Shown in pieces: positions 1-9,520 of a stretch of DNA of 64,000 nt. The notes below the pieces were generated by a model. That model searched no databases, had not been told where the DNA came from, and worked only from the letters and a program-made list of their open reading frames with translations. The position numbers were made by a program, and so were the translations under genes. How positions within the stretch are numbered: the stretch's first letter is position 1; the number at the start of each line of letters is the position of its first letter. The DNA is from Aspidiotus rigidus. Taxonomy: Eukaryota; Arthropoda; Insecta; Hemiptera; Diaspididae. The stretch spans positions 8,783,501 through 8,847,500 of the forward strand of contig JAVHKY010000003.1 of the NCBI GenBank assembly GCA_035079385.1, in the 5' to 3' direction.

Positions 1-12
1 AGTAAACATAAA

Positions 13-88
13 GCTGGCTTTCGGCTTTCGGCTTAATGGCCGGGAATTTGGCTGAATTCGGCTTTCGGCTTTTGGCTTTCGGCTGGCT
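13..88. repeat. TTCGGC-type simple repeat
   Basis: Imperfect repetition of GGCTTTCGGC-like words, with one interruption near the middle. No coding signal is seen. Confidence 0.6.
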
Positions 89-117
89 GCAATACTCTGA
101 CTATACCTACTTTATGA

Positions 118-167
118 ATCAATGACGAGGTGTAAGTAGAGTACTGAAAATTAAAACGATCTCAAGT
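118..167 (+). repeat. dispersed repeat, copy 1
   Basis: About 50 bp containing GAGGTGTAAGTAGAG and ACTGAAAATT recurs in the same orientation at 13214-13263. Around it, from 96 to 810, I see no gene, splice-flanked exon or structured RNA. Confidence 0.5.
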
Positions 168-814
168 GGACAATGCGACTGAGAAACGAGACCTTGAACA
201 TTAATTTTTAATAATCTAACCCTGTGATCTGATTGGCTACAACAATACTGCGTCGTGATTGGTGCATCCACCTATGTGCTATGTTTCTATTGGCTACCAG
301 GTTTGCTGTCATCTTATTGATCGGTTCTAACCTATAACCTCAACTTTCATGAACTTGACCAAAAAAAGTACCACGGGGTTCCCTTGCTTGTTTTTATTTT
401 TTTTCTCAAACGGTCTTATAGATAGGTCATCTAAGAAGAAAATTGTACGGCGAATCCAAATCTGTTATCAGGTCGAACGTGCGATCATTTTAAAGTAGAG
501 AAATTCGATGATTTAGGTTTAAAATCCAATTTTACTCGTGGAAACGGCCTCGGGGCGTCGTCCCATGTGGATTTTTCTCATGAAGACTTCAGATCGTGAT
601 TACTGTGCCATCAAAGTGTCTGCTTAGTACTTACATGCACCGTCTACTTACAAGTTTCCCTAAACAAGTGAATAGCGAGATGCCATGGCTTTCTTAAGAA
701 TATTGACCTACGAGTAAGTTGTTCTCTCTTACAAGCAAAAAAGTTGGAAAACTTGCATCATACTTTATATTTTACATGAAATATCTATATTTCTCAATAA
801 TCGCATAATTTTGC

Positions 815-1176
815 TTACAACCAATTACCCGCTCGACATTTTCCCCGTAGAAACGGAGATTGATAAACGGAATGTGCAGGACTCGGTTGTAAAGGACTTG
901 ATGATGCTTCCGCGGGTACTGATACAATCACAGAATCGTCCATTTTCGATTGCTTCTCTACACTACTTAATTCTTCATTACCACCTGATTTTAGGCTCCC
1001 CTTATGCGAGATATTCTCCTCGATTGCGGAAGGGATGTTTATAATTTCTGCATGCTTAGAAAACGCGGACGAAAGAGAACGCTCCGTTTTGGTAATTGAT
1101 CTTGTTCTTGTTTCTCGTGACATCTTAAGGGATTGATTGGAAGTGACGCTGTTGGCTCTGCTTGATGCAAACGTTT
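815..1176 (-). CDS. unknown gene, second exon of a two-exon model
   Basis: A strong acceptor (pyrimidine-rich stretch ending TTTTTCTATAG on the minus strand) opens a frame with no stop for 119 codons, ending in TAA at the low-coordinate end. The first two bases complete a codon begun in the exon at 1358-1544, and the 181-bp intron starts with GTGAGG. The translation is polar and rich in Ser, Lys and Glu, with no recognised domain. A donor-like GTAATT after position 829 means the exon may instead continue to another exon. The family is unknown; the call rests only on splice sites, phase match and open frame. Confidence 0.35.
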
Positions 1177-1357
1177 CTATAGAAAAAGGAAAATAAGTAT
1201 AAATAATCAGAATTACGCACTAATAAACCGTGCTTTTTAGAAAATTGTTGTATTACGTTCTTTTTTTCAAAATCAATATACATAATTATTGTACGTCAAA
1301 AAGAAAAAACATATTTGCACTCGCGATTGAAACTTGAAGTGCTCGATGATGCCTCAC

Positions 1358-1544
1358 TCGAAATCGTTATGCCTGGAACACCGGTGTGCACGTCCAAGTG
1401 GTTCTCCAACCGCGTTGGCACTGCCCGCTCAAATACTTGTGGACGATGTCCAACAGACAGAGCGGTCGGGGAGGATGGCAGGCCAGGTGGTTGTCCTTTT
1501 TCTTTATCAGGGCCCACCTGACCTGTTTCCAACATGTGGGGCAT
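1358..1544 (-). CDS. unknown gene, first coding exon of a two-exon model
   Basis: An ATG at 1544 begins 62 codons plus one base, ending at a donor reading TCGA then GTGAGG. This phase matches the acceptor at 1176/1177, giving a model of about 182 residues. The peptide is rich in Pro, Gly and Ser and carries no recognised motif, signal peptide or membrane segment. The frame is also open for about 13 codons upstream of the ATG, so the true start could lie in an earlier exon. No promoter element is recognised. Confidence 0.3.
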
Positions 1545-1569
1545 CCCCTCTACCAGTGCCTTGTTAAGA

Positions 1570-2033
1570 GGTGCACCAAAGACGGATCAATACGACTACG
1601 TGGAGAGAGTTCTATAGTGCGTTTGATATCTCGTTTGGTTCGGGAGCTGTCTATTATTTACTACATAGCCTTTGGACGGCTGCGTTGGTCCCTCCGATAC
1701 TGAAGAGGGGTTACGTCCTCCATTTCACTATTCGTAACCATAACAGTTTGTTACTGACGACTTTCCGAAGTTTCTGATCCGATACCGCTGAATCTTGGAC
1801 AGAAGAGCCAAAAACTCAGGGGCAAATATCCTATCTGTGAGTGGCCCATCTTCATAATACGATTTTCGGGATAAAATGTTTTCCAACTAGGAGCGAGACT
1901 TTCAACAGAAAATCTATTCTGGACCCATTCATTTAGCTTTTTTTACATGTTTCATGTCCCAATCCTGGGGTCTGAGCCTAAAATTGCGTTATCATCTGTA
2001 TGCCCTTGTAACTTGAAAAAATTTCCAACTTTC
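1570..2033. other. no gene recognised
   Basis: Only short overlapping frames occur here; none has convincing splice sites or a family motif. Confidence 0.4.
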
Positions 2034-2165
2034 AACAGGGAACCTGTTTTATGTTTTTCTTTTTTTTTTTTTGAAAAATTTGCCTCCGCCGTCCGGCCAA
2101 AATGGACTCGGAAAAATATTGCTCTCATTCATTCATTATTTATTTAGTTTTTTTCTTTATTTATT
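2034..2165 (-). repeat. end fragment of the CAGGGAACCTG repeat plus TTTA-rich tract
   Basis: Starts with AACAGGGAACCTGTTTTATG, then GAAAAATTTGCC and the word GGCCAAAATGGACTCGGAAA, and runs into TTTATTTATT. The last two modules recur together at 9375-9475 and 15170-15330, so this is a reproducible composite and not chance. Confidence 0.55.
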
Positions 2166-2345
2166 TATATGATAGGAAGGTAGGTCTGCCATACAAAATA
2201 GAATGGACGTATCTACACATTGACGATCAGCAAAAAAGGGTATTGTTCCTAATGTTGAAGCCTTGAAGGATCTCTTTTCTGCAGATTGTGAGTATGCAGA
2301 TACGTCCACTCTACTTTGTACGGCAGAGGTCCTCTATCATATATA
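2166..2345. mobile_element. short hairpin element (MITE-like)
   Basis: Arms of about 50 bp (2166-2216 and 2295-2345) are inverted complements with a few mismatches and share TATATGATAG at the outside and GGACGTATCT near the loop. No coding capacity. The structure is that of a MITE or decayed foldback; no target duplication was resolved. Confidence 0.5.
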
Positions 2346-2964
2346 TCTTGGAGGTCTTTTATGGTGGATAGAACAGGCTCCCTGCGTTCCTCGTTTAACA
2401 TTGTTGAAGACGCCTGAATTTTCTACTTTCATTACACTAGGTGATGACGTTATGAGTAACCTTGACCTATTTCAGGACTTGCAAAAAATTGCAGCCTTCG
2501 CTAAATTAGAACCTGTATTCATTACTTTCCTTTTTCACCAGGCTTGGTCTATACTTGGCTTATAGCTTTCTGAGGTATGATGCTTATTCATACCATGCAG
2601 TATAATACTTTTATATAATAGTGAATGTTTACTAGGCTTATTGTAGGCTCGGCCAGTATACTGGTGTACAAGACTAATACAATTGCTAAGGATAGAGCCG
2701 AAAAAATAGAGACCTAATATACAATAATATACGTATGAGATCAAGAATGAAGGCGAACGAGCGAATCGAGTGAGGCAATAAGCTTTGGACTTGGAAATGC
2801 GCAGACTCATTTCGCGCACAGGGAAACTGACCAAGAATACTCAAAAACCGTCTTGTCATTGGAAAGCAATACTGTGTGCTCATTTAGAGCAAGCAGAAGG
2901 GGATTAGGTTAACAAACAAACAATTTGAGGAAGAATTTGCATTCAGATACTCTACGTGAGACGA

Positions 2965-3230
2965 CTTGTACAAAAACCTGTTTTATGAGTCAAATGGGAT
3001 TTGGCATTGAAAATTCAATGAAGCCTAGACCTAGGTTAAAGCTAGTCTAAAGAAGGCCTACCTACTATAAGCCTAGTACATATAATATAGTTTGAGAGTC
3101 TAAATTTTTCTAAGTCCCCCTCCTATCATATATGGCTCGAGAGTCGGAATTTTTCTAAGTTTTTTGCTGAACGGCGCACGGCGCACGCCAAATTTCTCAA
3201 AAAGCCCCCCATAAAACAGGTTCCGTGTTT
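2965..3230 (+). mobile_element. 45-bp-repeat family, partial copy
   Basis: Carries the family order seen elsewhere: CCTGTTTTATGAGTCAAATG, GATTTGG, a CCTAGTATAA-rich stretch, one 45-bp unit, the GGACGGCGCACGG module, and the end CCCCCCATAAAACAGGTTCC. The left end is degraded. Confidence 0.6.
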
Positions 3231-3238
3231 AAAAAAAT

Positions 3239-4290
3239 GACGGCTTCCTTAACGAAGTTAAACGAGGAACGCAGGGAACCTGTTTTATGATTCGAATGAG
3301 ATTTGGTATTGAAAATTCAAGGAAGCCTAGATCATATATAGCTCGACAGTCGAAATTTTTCTAAGTCCCTCTCCTATCATATATAGCTCGAGAGTCGAAA
3401 TTTTTTTGTAAGTCCCCCTCCTATCATATATAGCTCGAGAGTCGAAATTTTTCTAAGTCCCCCTGCTATCATCTATAGCTCGAGAGTCGAAATTTTTCTA
3501 AGTTCCCCTCCTATCATCTATAGCTCGAGAGTTGAAATTTTTTCTAAGTCCCCCTCCTATCATATATAGCTCGAGAGTCGAAATTTTTCTAAGTTTTTCG
3601 CTGGACGGCGCACGGGGGACGGCGGACGGCAGATTTCTCAAATAGCCCCCCATAAAACAGGTTCCCTGTTAAAATTTCGACCCTCGAGCCATATATGATA
3701 GGAGAGGGACTTGGAAAAATTTCGACTCTGGAGCTATATATATGATAGGAGGGGGACTTAGAAAAAATTTCGACTCTCGAGCTATAGATGATAGGAGGGG
3801 AACTTGGAAAAATTTCGACTCTCGAGCTATATATGATAGGAGGGGGACTTAGAAAAAATTTCAAATCTCGAGCCATATATGATAGAAGGGGGACTTAGAA
3901 AAATTTCGACTCTCGAGCCATATATGATAGGAGAGGGACTTGGAAAAATTTCGACTCTCGAGCCATATATGATAGAAGGGGGACTTAGAAAAATTTCGAC
4001 TCTCGAGCCATATATGATAGGAGAGGGACTTAGAAAAATTTCGACTCTCGAGCTATATATGATAGAAGGGGGACTTGGAAAAATTTCGACTCTCGAGCCA
4101 TATATGATAGGAGAGGGACTTAGAAAAATTTCGACTCTCGAGCTATATATGATAGAAGGGGGAGTTGGAAAAATTTCGACTGTCGAGCTATATATGATCT
4201 AGGCTTCCTTGAATTTTCAATACCAAATCTCATTCGAATCATAAAACAGGTTCCCTGCGTTCCTCGTTTAACTTCGTTAAGGAAACCGTA
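3239..4290. mobile_element. foldback pair of the 45-bp-repeat family
   Basis: Two copies face each other. The left end (from 3239) and the right end (to 4290) are inverted complements over about 110 bp. Between them, six or so 45-bp units read forward (3337-3596) and about twelve read in reverse (3674-4197). A GCCCCCCATAAAACAGG end module lies at the centre (about 3645-3672). The open frame of 107 codons at 3879-4202 is a 15-residue periodic translation of the tandem unit (45 is divisible by 3) and is not a gene. The arrangement recalls Drosophila foldback elements, but no family assignment is made. Confidence 0.65.
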
Positions 4291-4291
4291 A

Positions 4292-4741
4292 TTTTTCTAA
4301 GTTTTTCGCTGGACGGCGCACGGCGGACGGCGGACGGCAGATTTCTCAAATAGCCCCCCATAAAACAGGTTCCCTGTTAAAACGACGGCTTCCTTAAGGA
4401 AGTTAAGCGAGGAACGCAGGGAACCTGTTTTACGAGTCACATGGGATTTGGTATTGAGAATTCAAGGAAGCCTAGACCTAGATGAAGCTAGTATAAAGAG
4501 GGCCTACACCTACTATAAGCCTAGTATAATATGGTTTGAGAGTCTAAATTTTTCTCGAATCTCCAGCTATATATTTTAGGAGGGGGACTTGAAAAAATTC
4601 TGATTTTTGAGCTATATATGATAGAAGGGGGACATGGAAAAATTCCTATCATACATGGGTCGAGAGTCGAAATTTTTCTGTTTTTTGTTAGGTGGCACAC
4701 GGCAAATTCCTCAAAAAGCCCCCCATAGAACAGGTTCCCTG
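4292..4741 (+). mobile_element. 45-bp-repeat family, tail fragment plus one complete copy
   Basis: A tail (4292-4376) ends in CATAAAACAGGTTCCCTGTT. It is followed at once by a complete forward copy from CGACGGCTTCC (about 4383) to the same end word at 4741, with two to three decayed 45-bp units inside. Confidence 0.6.
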
Positions 4742-4743
4742 TT

Positions 4744-5745
4744 AATATAGCTTTCAACAGCCTACAACAATAGAGTCTACTACTGAATGATATTATAAGT
4801 AAGTATGGGTTGCGTGAGTGAATCAAAAAAGGTAAAAATTGAATCTGGACATGATACCTGCAGAGAATTGTTAGTTCGTACCATTTTAATCCTATATTTT
4901 ATTGTGTGTTTGTGTGAGTGTGCCAGCAACCTGTCTGTGTAAAATATGCTATTTTCCAATTCAATAGTTGAATCAACTCATTGGTCATTACTACGTTTTA
5001 TCCTCAGAATAAGGTATCATGTCCATTTTCACCTTTTAAAAAGCATATTTTACACATACAGGTTGCTGACACACTCACACAAGTACACAACAAAATATAA
5101 CTTTCAACAGCCTGCAACAATAGAGTCTACTACTGAATGATATTATAAGTAAGTATGGGTTGCGTGAGTGAATCAAAAAGGGTAAGAATTGAATCTGAAC
5201 ATGATACCTGCAGAGAATTGTTAGTTCGTACCCTTTCAATCCCATATTTTATTGTGTGCTTGTCTGAGTGTGTCAGCAGCCTGCATGTGTAAAATATGCT
5301 TTTTAAAAGGTGAAAATGGACATGATACCTCATTCTGAGGATAAAACCTAGTAATGACCAATGAGTTGATTCAACTATTGAATTGAAAAATAGCATATTT
5401 TACACAGACAGGTTGCTGACACACTCACGCAAGCACACAATAAAATATAGGATTAAAAGGGTACAAACTAACAATTCTCTGCAGGTATCATGTTCAGATT
5501 CAATTTTTACCCTTTTTGATTCACTCACGCAACCCATACTTACTTATAATATCATTCAGTAGTAGACTCTATTGTTGCGGGCTGTTGAAAGTAATATTTT
5601 GTTGTGTACTTAAGTGAGTGTGTCAGCAGCCTGTATGTGTAAAATATTTTTTTTTTAAGGTGAAAACGGACATATTACCTTTTCAATTATGGAGATGAAA
5701 CGGTATCCATTTTCACCTTTAAACAGCATATTTTACCCATACCAC
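4744..5745. repeat. nested inverted-repeat family with a flipped loop
   Basis: Unit 2 (5102-5593) has arms of about 205 bp, nearly perfect inverted complements, around a spacer of about 85 bp. Unit 1 (4747-5099) repeats the left arm directly, but its spacer is in the opposite orientation and its right arm is shortened. A third, decayed inverted copy runs 5594-5745. No protein is encoded; the open frames here are translations of the arms. Confidence 0.7.
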
Positions 5746-5746
5746 T

Positions 5747-5890
5747 ATAAGCCTAGTATAATATAGTTTGAGAGTCTAAATTTTTCTCGGATCTCCAGCT
5801 ATATATAATATGATAGCTCGAGAGTTGAAATTTTTCCAATTTTTTTGCTGGACGGCGCACGGCAAGTTTCTCAAAAAGCCCCCCATAAAA
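5747..5890 (+). mobile_element. 45-bp-repeat family copy interrupted at its end
   Basis: Right half of a family copy that stops after CCCCCCATAAAA, exactly where the telomere-like array begins. The missing terminal word CAGGTTCCCTGTT is found at 8400-8412, beyond the inserted block. Confidence 0.7.
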
Positions 5891-7035
5891 ACCTAAACCT
5901 AAACCTAAACCTAAACCTAAACCTCAACCTAAACCGCAACCTCAACCTAAACCTCAACCAAAACCTCAACCTAAACCTAACCTAAACCTAAACCCAAACC
6001 TAAACCTAAAACCTAAACCTCAACCTAAACCTAAACCTCAACCTAACCTAAACCTAAACCTAAACCCAACCTAAACCTCAACCTAAACCTAAACCTAACC
6101 TAAACCTAATCCTAAACCCAACCTAAACCCAACCTAAACCCAAACCTAAACCTAAACCTAAACCTAACCCTTAACCTAAACCTAACCTAAAACTAAACCT
6201 AAACCCAACCTAAACCTAAACCTAAACCTAAACCTAATCCTAAACCTCAACCTCGACCTCAACCTAAACCTAAACCTAAACCTCAACCTAAACCTAAACC
6301 TCAACCTCAACCTCAACCTAAACCTCAACCTAAACCTAACCTAAACCTAAACCTAAACCTAAACCCAAACCTAAACCTAAAACCTAAACCTCAACCTAAA
6401 CCTAAACCTAAACCCAAACCTAAACCTCAACCTAAACCTAAACCTAAACCTAAACCCAACCAGCCCTAAACCTAAACCCAAACCTAAACCTTAACCTAAA
6501 CCTAACCTAAACCTAAACCTAAACCCAACCTAAACCCAAACCTAAACCTTAACCTAAACCTAACCTAAAACTAAACCTAAACCCAACCTAAACCTAAACC
6601 TAAACCTCAACCTCAACCTAAACCTCAACCTAAACCTCAACCTAAACCTAATCTAAACCTAAACCTAAACCCAAACCTAAACCTCAACCTCAACCTAAAC
6701 CTAAACCTAAACCTAAACCTAAACCTAACCTAAACCTAAACCTAACCTAAACCTAAACCTAAACCCAACCTAAACCTCAACCTAAACCTAAACCCAACCT
6801 AAACCCAAACCTAAACCTAAACCTAAACCTAAACCCAACCTAAACCCAAACCTAAACCTAAACCTAAACCTAAACCTAAACCTAAACCTAAACCTAAACC
6901 TAAACCTAAACCTAAACCTAAACCTAAACACAACCTAAACCTAAACCCAAACCTAAACCTTAACCTAAACCTAACCTAAACCTAAACCTAAACCTAAACC
7001 TAAACCTAAACCTAAACCTAAACCTAAACCTAAAC
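5891..7035. repeat. telomere-like (CCTAAA)n array with CCTAA variants
   Basis: About 1.15 kb of CCTAAA hexamers (TTTAGG on the other strand), mixed with CCTAA pentamers, CCTCAA and CCCAAA variants. The last stretch before the LINE (after about 6845) is the most uniform. The arthropod telomere repeat is TTAGG, present here as the pentamer variant. Variants and position indicate an interstitial array, not a chromosome end. Confidence 0.8.
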
Positions 7036-7808
7036 CACTCCTAGGGAAGATCTGCAAGAACACCTATGGCTATAACTTTGCCTCCCGCAAAATTATGGTC
7101 AAAGGCTTCCTGTACAGCTTACTACATTACTGTAGCAGTATTTACTACCACCGCCTCAAACTAAAGACATACCATGGAATGATTGAAAAACTCGAAAGAA
7201 GATGTAACATCCTCATGACCCGTGGATATAAGGATATATCACACGGATCCGCTAGAATTATCGCAGCAGAACCCCCACTCCGTTACCGCCTGACCGAACG
7301 CGCAGTCGAATTCCTCATCAAAGAAGATCTCCCCATCCCCTACTGGGGACATATACCAACCACGACCAGAGACGAAGAAGGCGGCCTAGTAGTCGAAGGC
7401 ACCCCTGTCACCCTTCGCGAGATGCGTAACATCTGGAAAGAACACCGCAATAACCAGTGGGAAGAAGATTGGAAGACTGACCAGAACGGCGCATGGACCC
7501 ACATCCTCTTCCCAACAGTAAAAAGCAGGCTGGAAGTCGACATAACACCCGACTTCTGGCTCACGCAAGCAATCAGCGGCCATGGGGTGTTTGCCTCATA
7601 CCTGATGAAGAGGAAACGCCGCACAACAGATGAATGCGAATACGGCCTCGGAACAGAGACACCACAGCACGTCATGGAAGAATGCCTCCGTTTCGTCCTA
7701 GACCGTCCTCCCTTTGAACTAGATATAAGCAAGAAATTCACGCGCAAATTCATGCGATCTACAGTCCTCCGTCTCTGGAAGAAGGAGAACCCTAACTTCC
7801 ATTCCTGA
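7036..7808 (+). pseudogene. C-terminal part of R1-type LINE ORF2
   Basis: The frame is open from the array junction, well before the first ATG at 7095, so the ATG is internal and not a true start. About 255 codons cover the region after the RT catalytic core. Near the C-terminus, SGHGVFASYL is followed by a Cys-x10-His-x4-Cys knuckle (CEYG ... ETPQHVMEEC), one cysteine short of the CCHC motif typical of R1-clade proteins. No endonuclease or RT active site is present, so the copy is not autonomous. There is no frameshift or stop within it, consistent with a fairly recent insertion. Confidence 0.65.
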
Positions 7809-7974
7809 AACCACTCCAACCTCCTGCCAAAACTGAGTCAAAGAGAGATTAATCGCTGGAGAAAGGCCTCCAAGCCATTCACGGTCAACCCCTTGAAAAA
7901 CTCGGGACAACGCAAAGAAGGACAAACAGCAACCACCAATTACAATAAGTAAATACATGTAAAAATCACGCGTC

Positions 7975-8018
7975 CCCATCCTGAGAGAGACCACTGTTAG
8001 GCGAGTTCTCAGGATGGG
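7975..8018 (+). other. perfect 12-bp hairpin in LINE 3' UTR
   Basis: CCCATCCTGAGA pairs with TCTCAGGATGGG across a 20-nt loop. Some LINEs use 3' UTR structures for recognition by their reverse transcriptase; that role is inference. Confidence 0.6.
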
Positions 8019-8034
8019 AGACATTTGTGAAAAC

Positions 8035-8064
8035 CCCCTGCAGGGAGCGATCTCCCTGCAGGGG
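8035..8064 (+). other. second perfect 12-bp hairpin in LINE 3' UTR
   Basis: CCCCTGCAGGGA pairs with TCCCTGCAGGGG around a 6-nt loop, 16 nt after the first hairpin. The stem itself contains a CCTGCAGG palindrome. Confidence 0.6.
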
Positions 8065-8156
8065 CTAACTTCTAATTATGTGATATATTTCGCGTCAGAA
8101 TAAACTTGCCCCAGAGGGAAAGTCCTCAATGGGGAACCAAAAAAAAAAAAAAAAAA

Positions 8157-8206
8157 CCTAAACCCTACCTAAACCTAAACCTAAACCTGAACCTAAACCT
8201 AACCCC
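8157..8206. repeat. short CCTAAA array after the LINE poly(A)
   Basis: CCTAAACCCTACCTAAACC and further hexamers follow directly on the A-tail, in the same orientation as the array before the LINE. Confidence 0.75.
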
Positions 8207-8385
8207 AACTGGGCGCATAACCCATTGAGTGGAAGTGAAGGAAAATGAATGAGAGGAAAAATATAATGTTAGATAGAAGGTGAAGTGAATCAGCAATGAC
8301 CAGGCGGGAGAAAAGGACAAGGAAAGCTTGATTGGAGTGTAAGAACTCAGTTGTGAGCAGTGCAAAGGTTGGGAGCAGGTCTACT
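8207..8385. other. unique sequence at the end of the telomere-like insertion
   Basis: About 180 bp with no match elsewhere in the window and no convincing ORF. If the insertion came from a telomere, this would be the subtelomere-proximal side. Confidence 0.4.
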
Positions 8386-8411
8386 AGCCCCCCATAAAAC
8401 AGGTTCCCTGT

Positions 8412-9342
8412 TAGGACAGCGAGGAACCCGCTGTCCCGAGTCCCCTAGAGCATGAAGTTTTCCAAGTCCTAAAATCATGACGTGACAACTTGAACGCGCT
8501 GCAATTTCAAGAAAGCCATCGTCTTTCCAAGTCCCCCTCCTATCATATATGGCTCGAGAGTCGAAATTTTTCCAAGTCCCTATAGCTCCGAGGTCGGAAT
8601 TTTCTAAGTCACCCTTCTATCATATATAGCTCGGAGGTCGGAATTTTTCCAAGTCTCCCCCCCCCCTATCATATATAGCTCGAGAGTCAAAATTTTTCAA
8701 GTCCCCCTCCTATCATATAGAGGTCGGAATTTTTCAAGTCCCCCTTCTATCATATATAGCTCGGAGGTAGGAATTTTTCCAAGTCCCCCTCCGATCATTT
8801 ATGGCTCGAGAGTCGGAATTTTTCTAAGTTTTTTGCTGGACGGCGCACGGCGCACGCCAAATTTCTCAAAAAGCCCCCCATAAAACAGGTTCAGTGTTTA
8901 AAAAAATTAGATGCCATTGCAGGACTGCAATGGCAGCGAGGAACCCGCTGCCTAGAGTCCCCTAGAGCATGAAGTTTTCCAAGTCCTAAAATCATGATGT
9001 GACAACTTGAACGCTTTGCAATTTCAAGAAAGCCATCGTCTTTCCAAATCCCCCTCCTATCATATACAGCTCGAGAGTCAAAATTTTTCAAGACCCCTTC
9101 TATCATACATGGCTCGAGAGTTGAAATTTTTCCAAGTCCCTATAGCTCGGAGGTCGGAATTTTCTAAGTCACCCTTCTATCATATATAGCTCGGAGGTAG
9201 GAATTTTTCCAAGTCCCCTTCCTATCATAATATTATATGGCTAGAGGGTCAAAATTTTTCCAAGTCCCCCTCCCCTCTCCGTGACGTCATCAACCTAGCT
9301 CACGGACGAAAAATTCCTGGAAGTACCCCCACCAAAAGGGAT
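8412..9342 (+). repeat. second dispersed family, two direct copies
   Basis: Copies at about 8412-8890 and 8904-9342 share CCCCTAGAGCATGAAGTTTT, GCTCGGAGGTCGGAATTTT units and an end CTGGAAGTACCCCC. The second begins with a hairpin (TGCCATTGCA/TGCAATGGCA). A third copy lies at 62066-62354. The internal unit is a relative of the 45-bp repeat. Confidence 0.6.
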
Positions 9343-9374
9343 AGCGGGTTCTCCGCTAAGAAACTTTTGAAAAG

Positions 9375-9520
9375 TTTGCTGTCCAGCGTCTGGCCAAAAT
9401 GGACTCGGAAAAATTTTGCTTCTTCATCTTATTTATTTATTTAATTATTTATTTTATTTACTTATTTATTTATCTCATTTCATTCCTTTCCTTCTTTCCT
9501 TTTTTCTTTTGTGGCGTTCT
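9375..9520 (+). repeat. GGCCAAAATGGACTCGG module and TTTA-rich tract
   Basis: Same composite as at 2086-2165 and 15190-15330. Between 9520 and 10240 I see no supported gene, only a possible LTR-like stretch (see findings). Confidence 0.5.

Larger units (their letters stand above)
7036..8156 (+). mobile_element. 5'-truncated R1-clade (TRAS/SART-like) non-LTR retrotransposon
   Basis: The insert begins abruptly at CACTCCTAGGG after the CCTAAA array. It reads through the end of an RT-containing ORF to a stop at 7808, then a 330-bp 3' UTR with two perfect hairpins and an AATAAA at 8099-8104, and ends in 18 A residues (8139-8156) that abut CCTAAACC. TRAS and SART of moths are R1-clade LINEs that insert into TTAGG telomere repeats; the position of this copy suggests the same habit. 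Truncation, poly(A) and unbroken frame are seen; the targeting is inferred. Confidence 0.65.
5877..8399. mobile_element. insertion of telomere-like DNA with 14-bp target duplication
   Basis: The block 5891-8385 is flanked by AGCCCCCCATAAAA at 5877-5890 and 8386-8399. Without the block and one duplicate, the flanks read as an uninterrupted end of the dispersed repeat, matching for example 3640-3672. The block holds a CCTAAA array, an R1-type LINE fragment with poly(A), a second short array, and about 180 bp of sequence seen nowhere else in the window. A 14-bp duplication fits target-primed reverse transcription; recombination between two repeat copies is the alternative. Confidence 0.6.

Noticed and set aside
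3879..4202. 107-codon plus-strand open frame
   Set aside because: Same 15-residue periodicity from the 45-bp unit.
5891..7035. CCTAAA array as an actual chromosome end
   Set aside because: Ordinary sequence and a target-site duplication flank it on both sides, and the units are degenerate.
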